From G963674505 sp964575975 (GTDB taxonomy: Bacteria > Desulfobacterota > Desulfobacteria > Desulfobacterales > SKZT01), in NCBI GenBank assembly GCA_964575975.1, contig CAZNTU010000140.1, positions 1-14,593 on the forward strand: a stretch of DNA of 14,593 bases, written 5' to 3'. This document shows, piece after piece, positions 1 to 6,613 of the stretch; within the stretch, counting starts at the first letter, position 1; each line of letters begins with the position of its first letter. Under the pieces are notes generated by a model, which saw only the letters and a program-made list of their open reading frames with translations, was not told the origin of the DNA and did not search any database. A program made the translations under genes and the position numbers.

Positions 1-2355
1 GTAGGAGAAGATCTTCTCCCAGCCCTGGTCCGGCCGGCGGATGCGAAGCTCGAGGTCGCGGACGGCTTCGCCTCGTTTGATTCGTCGCATGGGCCATTCG
101 TCAAGTTCCAGCATGCGGCCTCCGTCGGGGGTCCACAACTGGAACGTGACGGGGGTCTTCTCCAATGGCTCGATCCCCTCGTCCGGACGGGTGAAGCCGT
201 GCATCTCGCGAGCGGCCGGGTTCCGGTAGACGACCTGCTCGTCCTCCGTGGCGATGATGGCGCCTTCGGCGAAGTTTTCGATGGCCGCGTTCCAACGCGC
301 TTCGCTGCGCCGCAATGCCTCTTCGGCCGTCTTTTTCGCGGTAATGTTCTCGATCACGGCGATCTCGTAGCGGGGCGCGCCCTCGGCGTCGCGCACGAGA
401 GAAAGCGTCAGCCTCGCCCAAACGTGGGGGCCCTCCTTGTGGACGAAGCGCTTTTCCACCGTGTAGCTGTCCAGTTCTCCCGCCGCCATCTGGCGGAAGG
501 GAATCGAATCGAGATCGACGTCCTCGGGATGGGTGATCCGGGGCCAGGGCGTGCTTAAAAGTTCCTCGCGGGTGTAGCCGAGCATGCGGCAGAACGTATC
601 GTTTACCTCGATCCAGCGAGCGTCGCCGAAATCGACCCGACCCATGCCGACCGCCGCCTGTTCGAACACCGTGCGGAACTTCTCCTCGCTTTCCCGCAGC
701 GCTTGCTGGGTCCGGATTTGATCGGTCACGTTGCGAAGAATATGGGCCGCGCCGATTTGCCGACCCCGGTCGTCGCATACAGGGTTGAACTGCAGTTGAT
801 AGACCTGTTTCTCCGGCTCAGGGCCGAACGTCTCCGTTATGCCGAAGGACTCCCCGTTCAGCGCGCGGCTCCAAAGTCCGCAGGCCTTGCGTTGTTCTTC
901 CGGCCACGGGGACAGCGCCTCGGCCATGCTGGCGCCGATCTTTATTTCCCGCCCCCAAAGCCTTTCGAATTCCCGCCCGTAGGCCTCGTTGAAGTAGATG
1001 TAGCGGAACTCCTTGTCCTGGGCGGCGATCAGGTCGCTGGTTCCCCGCGCGATGCCTTCGATCAGCCCGTGAGCGCGCTGAAGCTTTGCGTTGGCGGCGC
1101 TCAGCTCCTCGGCCTGTTGCCCGAGCCTTTCGTTCATCCGGCGCAGGACATGCTCGTTTTCCACCTGCTCGGTGACGTCCAGAAAGACAATGGCGAAGCG
1201 ATTCTTCGACGGGCTGTAGCAGAATACGTCGTAGTGTCTGCCCGTATCCTTGTTGTAGTTTTTAAATCGGACGGACTCTCCCGTTACGGCCACTTTGCAG
1301 TAAGTATCGATCCAATGCCGCTCCAAATTCGGCAGCACCTCGGTCATCGGGCGGCCCAGGATCTCCCTCGACAATCCGGACTGCCGCTCGAAAGCGTCGT
1401 TGATTTCGAGAAAGCAGAAGTCGCGAACGGCACCGTCGGAATCGAAAAGCGCCTCTCCAACGGCGAAACCCTCGCTCATATTCGTAAACAGCGCGCGGTA
1501 GCGTTCCTGGCTGTCCTTCAAGGCTGACTGAAGGACCGCGTCCCATTCGCCGTTTTCCTTCGCGGCCGCTATCACGGCGACGAGCATGTAGACCCCGCCC
1601 AAATATTGCGCCGCGCGACCCGTCCATCCAAGCGGGCTTCCGACGTGCGAGATAATCAGAACTCCGAAGAGTCCTGTGGCGATCAGGCCAAGGGACATGG
1701 CGTACCACCGTCCGAAAGTCCAAAGGTGTTTGCGGGAGGCCAGCGCCACGATAATTCCGGAAACGGCGAAAAGGCCCGTCGCCGTTCCCAAAACCGCTTG
1801 GCGAACGGCCGTCGCCCCCTCGCCCTGGACGAAGAAAACCGGCGTCAGGCCCTTGACCGCCGCGTAGGTCAAGACGCCGGCCACCGTCAACACGAGCGCG
1901 TACGCCCCGCTCAGTACCAATATCGCGCCGTTTTCGACCCGTCTGTCGTCGGTCAGCGAAAAGACCGCGAGAAGATGGAGGCCGCCGGACAGGCACGCTC
2001 CGGTGTTGTATATCGTAAGACCGGCGTTGACGTTTCCCAGTTGAATGCAAACGGCCGCGATCAGGCTGACCGTTCCGAAAAGCAGCATGCCGCAACCCAG
2101 CAGCAGCACCCCCGGAGACGCGTTTTTCGAAAAGCCCAGAGCCGCTATATAGGCTACAAAGATGGAAACGGCGGTGGAAAAGACGAAATTCAGGACCGGC
2201 AACAAATACGGCGGTTCCAGCACGATCTTCGGTTCCGCCAGCCAGAAAAAGCCGATCAGCGACAAGAACAAAGGGATCGGCGTCCAGGCGAAACGCAAGA
2301 GGGCCGGCTCTTTCGTTTCCGTTTCCACAGTGTTGCCATTTCGAACGGACTTCAT
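1..2355 (-). CDS. Membrane-anchored multi-PAS sensor protein, probably a histidine kinase; C-terminus cut by window edge
   Basis: An open frame runs without a stop from an ATG at 2355 to base 1 (785 codons visible). AAAGGA about 11 bases upstream of the ATG supports the start. Residues 22-265 contain about seven or eight hydrophobic segments (for example 24-40, 52-73, 82-104, 112-134, 143-165, 190-206, 217-236, 250-265), a multi-helix membrane sensor module resembling MASE-type domains. Four PAS-like domains follow: about 281-400, 430-552, 553-675 and 682 onward. The third is the most canonical, with a HPED segment near 609 and a closing DIT-like segment (ENIT) near 669. A short coiled coil lies at 401-428. 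Kinase or cyclase output domains would lie beyond the window, so the output type is unknown; a histidine kinase is the commonest arrangement. It is divergent from the kinase at 3335 and likely senses a membrane-associated or redox signal, but no ligand can be read from the sequence. Confidence 0.85.
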   Translation of the reverse strand, partial: MKSVRNGNTVETETKEPALLRFAWTPIPLFLSLIGFFWLAEPKIVLEPPYLLPVLNFVFSTAVSIFVAYIAALGFSKNASPGVLLLGCGMLLFGTVSLIAAVCIQLGNVNAGLTIYNTGACLSGGLHLLAVFSLTDDRRVENGAILVLSGAYALVLTVAGVLTYAAVKGLTPVFFVQGEGATAVRQAVLGTATGLFAVSGIIVALASRKHLWTFGRWYAMSLGLIATGLFGVLIISHVGSPLGWTGRAAQYLGGVYMLVAVIAAAKENGEWDAVLQSALKDSQERYRALFTNMSEGFAVGEALFDSDGAVRDFCFLEINDAFERQSGLSREILGRPMTEVLPNLERHWIDTYCKVAVTGESVRFKNYNKDTGRHYDVFCYSPSKNRFAIVFLDVTEQVENEHVLRRMNERLGQQAEELSAANAKLQRAHGLIEGIARGTSDLIAAQDKEFRYIYFNEAYGREFERLWGREIKIGASMAEALSPWPEEQRKACGLWSRALNGESFGITETFGPEPEKQVYQLQFNPVCDDRGRQIGAAHILRNVTDQIRTQQALRESEEKFRTVFEQAAVGMGRVDFGDARWIEVNDTFCRMLGYTREELLSTPWPRITHPEDVDLDSIPFRQMAAGELDSYTVEKRFVHKEGPHVWARLTLSLVRDAEGAPRYEIAVIENITAKKTAEEALRRSEARWNAAIENFAEGAIIATEDEQVVYRNPAAREMHGFTRPDEGIEPLEKTPVTFQLWTPDGGRMLELDEWPMRRIKRGEAVRDLELRIRRPDQGWEKIFSY

Positions 2356-2945
2356 GTCGCGTTGGTTTCCTTTTAATGTACAATGTCGATTTCGGTATCG
2401 GCATTCGTCTCCGACATTCGGGTCTTCGGGCTTTCCGAACCGATTTCTAAAAATTACCATTCCGCGCGAAGCGCAAAACTGTCGTCGGGAAATCAGGCTG
2501 TGGTTTTCGCCCGTTTAATTGCGGCTTTTGCGGAAAAATGGAAAAAAAACATGATCGTCGCGTAATGAAAGACCTGATGGCCGAATCTCGGAGATGATCG
2601 CAAGTTCGCTAAACTACCAATTTTAACGGGGGGCGTCAATAGAGTTCGGTGTATCGACGATGCAATACGTAGCGGGTTTCCGGCGCTCGGGACGGTCGGG
2701 ACCGATCAGCATTGTTCCGTCGGAATGACGGTCGAAGGACTCGGTTTTAATGTCGAACGTCTATAAGGGCTATGTTACGGGGGAACCTGGCGGATAGAAC
2801 CGCAACTCCAAATGCGCGGGCCTCGAAATGGCCGATGTGGAAATCACGCCCCGGTCGGAAAGACGTATTGGCTTGATCGATTTGGCGGACCGGCGCGAAT
2901 CGGGAAAAATTTTATTGAATTCGCGCCTTGGATGATGTATGGATA

Positions 2946-2969
2946 CTGAATTTCGTGCGTGAAATTCAG
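2946..2969. promoter_or_regulatory. Perfect 9-bp inverted repeat, possible operator
   Basis: CTGAATTTC at 2946-2954 and GAAATTCAG at 2961-2969 are exact reverse complements with a six-base spacer. No T tract follows, so it does not look like an intrinsic terminator. Its place in the spacer between two divergent sensor genes and its AT-rich arms are compatible with a dimeric regulator site. The function is inferred only. Confidence 0.35.
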
Positions 2970-3006
2970 GTTCGTCGTCCAAGTCCACGAGATAAGCCCA
3001 ATCGTT

Positions 3007-3061
3007 TCATCGGTTCGTTCCCTTGTCAGTCTCATTTGCTCCCCAATTGAAATATGCAACA
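3007..3061. repeat. Left copy of 55-bp exact repeat flanking the assembly gap
   Basis: The 55 bases before the N run (beginning TCATCGGTTC, ending TATGCAACA) are identical to the 55 bases after it at 3162-3216. A repeat that touches both sides of a gap is most simply an unmerged contig overlap from assembly rather than a biological direct repeat. Confidence 0.95.
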
Positions 3062-3161
3062 NNNNNNNNNNNNNNNNNNNNNNNNNNNNNNNNNNNNNNN
3101 NNNNNNNNNNNNNNNNNNNNNNNNNNNNNNNNNNNNNNNNNNNNNNNNNNNNNNNNNNNNN
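3062..3161. other. Assembly gap (100 N)
   Basis: Exactly 100 undetermined bases, the conventional length for a gap of unknown size. The identical 55-base sequences on both sides suggest the true gap may be zero or negative, with the two contigs overlapping. Any frame crossing this stretch is artificial. Confidence 0.98.
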
Positions 3162-3216
3162 TCATCGGTTCGTTCCCTTGTCAGTCTCATTTGCTCCCCA
3201 ATTGAAATATGCAACA
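3162..3216. repeat. Right copy of 55-bp exact repeat flanking the assembly gap
   Basis: Identical over its full length to 3007-3061. The sequence diverges at 3217 into unique sequence leading to the kinase gene at 3335. Confidence 0.95.
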
Positions 3217-3273
3217 AGACCAAACTGGAGATCGGGCGGCAACGATAAATAAGGTGGAACTGTACGGGTGATC

Positions 3274-3301
3274 GACAAGCCATACTTTCGTATGACTTGT
3301 C
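3274..3301. promoter_or_regulatory. Imperfect hairpin just upstream of the PAS kinase
   Basis: GACAAGCCATAC (3274-3285) and GTATGACTTGTC (3290-3301) pair with one mismatch around a TTTC loop, making an 11-of-12 bp stem that ends 33 bases before the kinase start. The following bases are pyrimidine-rich but not a proper T tract. It could be a 5' leader hairpin, an operator or a weak terminator. Confidence 0.35.
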
Positions 3302-3334
3302 TCTTTATACGACAACTGCAAAAAACGGGATTAT

Positions 3335-5146
3335 ATGGCATCGAATCCATTGGGAAACAAAGGCATGTGCGGCAGCCTTTCTGAAAATCTCCGCGAAAGA
3401 GCAAATGTCATGCTGGGCGAAAGATGCGACTCGGGCGTCCGATGCGGAGCAGGGCTGGCGGATAGGGCAGTCGCCTTCGAGGAACTCGCCGTTCGCCAGG
3501 CGGAACTGGAAATCCAAAACGAGGATCTGAGGCGCACGCAGATGGAGCTGTCCGATCTTCACCGGGAGTATGTGGAGCTTTATTACGAATCCGCGCCTTG
3601 CGGATATGTTACTTTGAACCGCAGGGGCTTTATCGAGCGGATCAATATCGCGGGGGCTTCGCTGCTTGGAATCGATAGAGACGATTTGACGAACAAGCCT
3701 TTTTGGACTTTTGTCGATCCGGAAAGCGAAAGCGCGTATTTCAATACAACTCGGCGGCTCAAGGAAACAAAGTGTCGGCAGAGCGTGGAACTGAAGCTTG
3801 TTCGGGAAAAAGCCCCCTCCGTCTGGGTCATGGCCGATATCGTGCAGGACCTGGACGAAGCCGGCGAGATTCGCCGATACCGGATCGCCCTTGCCGACAT
3901 CACCGAGAGGATAGAGGCCGAAAAGCGACTTGCCGCGTCCAACGCGGAACTTGCCTCTCTGAACGCCGCGCTGGAGGAAAGAATGGCCGAGCGCACCGAG
4001 GAGCTTTCGGAGACCGCGCGAAAGCTTCGGGACCTTACGCTCGAGTTGTCCGAGATCGAAGACCGCACCCGCGAGGGCATCTCCCAGATGTTGCACGACG
4101 ATCTCCAGCAGCACCTCGCCGCGTCGCTGTTCAATCTGCAGATTCTGCTCGCGAACGAAATTCGAAATCAGGGCCAAAAGAAAAAGTTCTCCGAGGTGGA
4201 AAAGCTTATCAGGGAAAGCATTCAAAAGACGCGTTCGCTTTCCCACGAACTGAGCCCGCCCGTCTTGCGCCGGAACGGACTTCTGCCCGCTTTGGAGTGG
4301 CTTGCCGAGGACATGCTGGCAAAGCACGGCCTTCATGTGGACTTGAGATGGGAAACCGGGGCCGAACCGGATTCCCCCTCGCTCTGCTCCATGCTGTTCG
4401 CGTCGGTCAAGGAGCTTTTGTTCAATTCCGCGAAGCACAGCGGGAGCAAAGAGGCGTCCGTGGAGGCGAAAGACGAAGGCGACACCCTGACGATATCGGT
4501 TGCCGACCGGGGTCGTGGTTGTCTCGAGCGGGATGTAATGAAAAAACAGGACGAGGGCTCTTCGTTGGGTCTTTTCAAAATCAAGGAGCGGATCGAATAC
4601 CTGGGAGGCCGATACGAACTGGACACCGCCCCCGGAGAAGGTTTTCGTGCAACCCTGCGTCTTCCAAAGTCGAAAGGGGGAGGGAAGAAGGAAGCGACGG
4701 GAGCGGAAAATTCGCGTCCGACCGCGCGAGCGTCGGATCTTTCCGGAAATCCGCAGCCGGGACGAAACGAAACAATCCGGATTTTGCTCGCCGACGACCA
4801 TGCCGCCGTACGAGAGGCGATGGCGAGCCTTTTCGAGTTCAGGGAGGGCTTCGAGGTGGTCGGGCAGGCCGAGGACGGACTCGAGGCGGTCCGACTGGCC
4901 GAGGAAACCAGGCCAGACGTGGTGCTCATGGACGTATCCATGCAACGCATGGACGGCGTCGAAGCGACCGCGCGCATCAAAAGGAAGCTTCCGGGAACAT
5001 GCGTCGTAGGCCTGAGCATGCACGAGGACAACGACGTCCGCAACAGAATGCTCTCCGCCGGAGCCGCGGCGTACCACTACAAGGCCGCGCCTTTGGACCG
5101 GCTCTTCGATACGATCCGGAAAGTCAGGGAAGCGCGATTACCCTGA
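3335..5146 (+). CDS. PAS-domain histidine kinase (HisKA_3/NarX type) with C-terminal receiver
   Basis: 603-residue cytoplasmic hybrid sensor kinase with no membrane segment. After a poorly recognisable N-terminus (1-45) come a coiled helix (46-78), a PAS domain (about 79-192, closing in ADIT), a coiled coil (193-245), a HisKA_3-type dimerisation helix with the HDDLQQ box (phosphoacceptor His254), and a HATPase with N box Asn364, G1 DRGRG (391-395) and G2 SLGLFKI (410-416). A linker (445-478) leads to a NarL/FixJ-type receiver (481-600) with acidic pair Asp487/488, phosphoacceptor Asp533, Ser561 and Lys583. All catalytic residues are present, so both parts should be active. The receiver has no HTH, so output must go through phosphorelay or protein contact. 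The ribosome site at the ATG is weak (CGGGA), and a start at Met11 is possible. The 3' end overlaps the convergent gene by nine bases. Confidence 0.92.
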   Translation: MASNPLGNKGMCGSLSENLRERANVMLGERCDSGVRCGAGLADRAVAFEELAVRQAELEIQNEDLRRTQMELSDLHREYVELYYESAPCGYVTLNRRGFIERINIAGASLLGIDRDDLTNKPFWTFVDPESESAYFNTTRRLKETKCRQSVELKLVREKAPSVWVMADIVQDLDEAGEIRRYRIALADITERIEAEKRLAASNAELASLNAALEERMAERTEELSETARKLRDLTLELSEIEDRTREGISQMLHDDLQQHLAASLFNLQILLANEIRNQGQKKKFSEVEKLIRESIQKTRSLSHELSPPVLRRNGLLPALEWLAEDMLAKHGLHVDLRWETGAEPDSPSLCSMLFASVKELLFNSAKHSGSKEASVEAKDEGDTLTISVADRGRGCLERDVMKKQDEGSSLGLFKIKERIEYLGGRYELDTAPGEGFRATLRLPKSKGGGKKEATGAENSRPTARASDLSGNPQPGRNETIRILLADDHAAVREAMASLFEFREGFEVVGQAEDGLEAVRLAEETRPDVVLMDVSMQRMDGVEATARIKRKLPGTCVVGLSMHEDNDVRNRMLSAGAAAYHYKAAPLDRLFDTIRKVREARLP

Positions 5147-6253
5147 TCGATCCTGAAAACAATAGGTTGTTATCCCGAATTCTTCGCGGATTTTTTCGGC
5201 TTCCTCCCGTCGGCGGCAAAAGCATGCCATCGTTTTCCGGTCGAGGGACGAAAGGGCGAAGTCGGCGGGACAGCGGTATTCCTCCTCTCTTTTCCAATCG
5301 GTTTTCAGGCCTTCGGATTGCAGAAGCCACCGGGGGACGCACGGCGGAGGGGCGCCGGAGGGGTGGTATCCGACCGGCAGGACGCCGAATTCTTTCGCCG
5401 CGTTTCTTTCGATCCCGACGCCGTAGGGCTCGAAAGACATGATCCTGTATCTGGCCCGCCATTTCATCAGGGGGACGACCTCGACCGGGGGCAGGCCCGA
5501 AAACGATACCGTGGATATTCCTTTGGGCATGTGCAGGGAGGAAGCGGCTATTTTGCCTGCCTTCAGAATGTTTTGCAGCGTGCGGAACCCGTCGCGGGGA
5601 TAGGATTCGGAATTGACCACGTCGTAAAAATATTGGAGTTTTTTTTCCCCGGGCCAGGGGCCGTTGGTCGCCCGGGTCCAGTGGATCAGGTATTTGTTTC
5701 CGACGGCCGGAATTTCCGGGTTCGGATTTTCCATTTCCATGCTGTAGCGGATCGAATTCGGCCGGTCGTCGTATTCGATTCGAAAATCGTCGATTGCGCG
5801 GCAACCGCCTTGTTTCAGCCGTTCCTTCATTAACGTTTCCATATGGCCTCCGGGGCGTACCGAGATCGGGAGGAGGATTTCGGCTTTTCGGATTGTTTCG
5901 CGGTCTCTTTCGAATAGAAGGGCTTTGCGGCATGTGTTCGCGTCGGCGGCCGAGATTTTCTCGAACGCGGTCGAGGCGGGGGACAGTTCGAAATGGCGTA
6001 GGAGAGAATCTTTTTGCGTTTGAAAATCGACCTCCCCCGTCGCCGGGACGATTATGGTTTGATCGATGTTCCGGCTTCGGGCGAGATAGACCAGCAACTC
6101 CCAAGTTTGCATGCCGTTCGAGGTCAGCAGGCGATGGCCCTTGTGTTCGACCCACCGAACCGCCTCGGCGGCTTTTTTCACCCACGGGGTCGTTCCGCAG
6201 GGTCGGAGGGGCTGTCTGGAGAGCAGTATGGCGGCTGTATGCATGGATTTCAT
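5138..6253 (-). CDS. Two-part protein: SLOG-like Rossmann N-terminus and putative ART-like C-terminus
   Basis: 371 residues from the ATG at 6253. I cannot assign a named family with certainty. Residues 7-175 look like an alternating alpha/beta nucleotide-binding fold: AILLSRQPLRPCG (8-20), a LLTSNGMQTWELL segment (42-54), TIIVPA (66-71) and a ILLPISVRPGG loop (126-136), reminiscent of SLOG/LOG/DprA-type Rossmann domains. Residues 188-371 have a different flavour: LIHWTR (189-194), a TLQNILKAGKI helix (225-235), VSFS (249-252), FEPYGVGI (274-281) and a final acidic EEEYR (323-327). His, Ser/Phe and Glu in this order recall ADP-ribosyltransferase-like and DUF2971/AbiGi-type proteins; this is inference. 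No signal peptide or membrane helix is visible. Start choice is uncertain: no Shine-Dalgarno sits at normal spacing, a GGAGGAG lies about 22-28 bases upstream with no start codon in frame beside it, the frame stays open to a TTG at 6397, and Met4 (6244) is an alternative. It is convergent with the kinase and divergent from the AlbA_2 gene. Confidence 0.75.
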   Translation of the reverse strand: MKSMHTAAILLSRQPLRPCGTTPWVKKAAEAVRWVEHKGHRLLTSNGMQTWELLVYLARSRNIDQTIIVPATGEVDFQTQKDSLLRHFELSPASTAFEKISAADANTCRKALLFERDRETIRKAEILLPISVRPGGHMETLMKERLKQGGCRAIDDFRIEYDDRPNSIRYSMEMENPNPEIPAVGNKYLIHWTRATNGPWPGEKKLQYFYDVVNSESYPRDGFRTLQNILKAGKIAASSLHMPKGISTVSFSGLPPVEVVPLMKWRARYRIMSFEPYGVGIERNAAKEFGVLPVGYHPSGAPPPCVPRWLLQSEGLKTDWKREEEYRCPADFALSSLDRKTMACFCRRREEAEKIREEFGITTYCFQDRSG

Positions 6254-6613
6254 GTGATTCCGGGACGGCTTTTTTCGTTGCTCCTCCCGCTCCCGCGGAG
6301 AAAGCGAGCAAGCGTCTTCGATTGGTGTTCGATCTTTCGTATGGGACAAGGATAAAAGTTCATGCCGATTTTGTAAACGAAAAGGTGAATCGAGCAATAT
6401 GCGATTCCGGTGTTTTTGTTTATTGCCGAGGCCCCGACAGTCTTCCCTGGTGGGCGCATCTCGATGGAACGTTGTATTTTCGTTGACAAGAAGCGAGTTC
6501 CTGTCTTACCGTTCCTCCCAAATATGACAACGTTTGCAATGAGCAGGCGAATGGTTCGGCAACGCCGACGGCGTTTTTTGCAAGCGCCGGTTTACCGCCA
6601 AGGAGCAAAGAGG
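6254..6613. promoter_or_regulatory. Divergent intergenic region between the SLOG-like and AlbA_2 genes
   Basis: About 360 bases without a convincing gene. It must hold the promoters of both divergent genes. A perfect TTGACA at 6483-6488 points toward the plus-strand gene, but the -10 at matching distance is poor (TACCGT at 18-base spacing). An intrinsic-terminator-like hairpin at 6561-6579 and a strong AGGAG at 6601-6605 follow. On the minus strand TTGCTC (6397-6392) and TACAAA 16 bases on are a weak promoter candidate. The frame of the plus-strand gene is open upstream to 6410, but the AGGAG favours the ATG at 6614. Confidence 0.45.
6561..6579 (+). terminator. Intrinsic-terminator-like hairpin in the 5' leader of the AlbA_2 gene
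   Basis: AACGCC (6561-6566) pairs with GGCGTT (6570-6575) around a GAC loop, and the second arm runs into six Ts (6574-6579). The element ends 21 bases before the AGGAG of the downstream gene. With only six base pairs it may be weak. It could end a short upstream transcript or act as an attenuator of the AlbA_2 gene. Confidence 0.5.

Larger units (their letters stand above)
2356..3334. other. Gene-free spacer between two divergent sensor genes, with assembly gap
   Basis: No reading frame here has both a credible ribosome site and protein-like composition; the short frames present are low complexity or run into the Ns. The spacer should hold the promoters of both flanking sensor genes, but I see no clear -35/-10 pair on either strand. 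It does contain a perfect inverted repeat at 2946-2969, the 55-base repeat around the gap, and an imperfect hairpin at 3274-3301, which are listed separately. Around 2692-2741 there are small GC hairpins, such as CCGTC/GACGG, with no T tract. Confidence 0.6.

Noticed and set aside
703..2404. Several long frames overlapping the left gene on both strands (703-1527 plus, 1262-2404 minus, 1606-2376 plus)
   Set aside because: They are out of frame with the continuous 785-codon minus-strand frame that encodes the membrane segments and PAS domains, and their products are Arg- or Pro-rich without domain motifs.
3007..3216. CRISPR or transposon-type direct repeat
   Set aside because: Only two copies exist and both abut the gap. 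There is no third copy, no terminal inverted repeats and no cas or transposase gene.
2959..3283. Short frames crossing the run of Ns
   Set aside because: They depend on undetermined bases and on the duplicated contig ends, so they are artefacts.
3305..5077. 590-codon open frame on the minus strand opposite the PAS kinase
   Set aside because: The plus-strand frame has clear PAS, HisKA_3, HATPase and receiver motifs with all catalytic residues. The antisense frame shows no recognisable domain and is open because of GC-rich codon structure.
6399..6527. Small 42-codon frame on the plus strand upstream of the AlbA_2 gene
   Set aside because: No ribosome site, no protein-like composition, and it lies in the divergent regulatory region.
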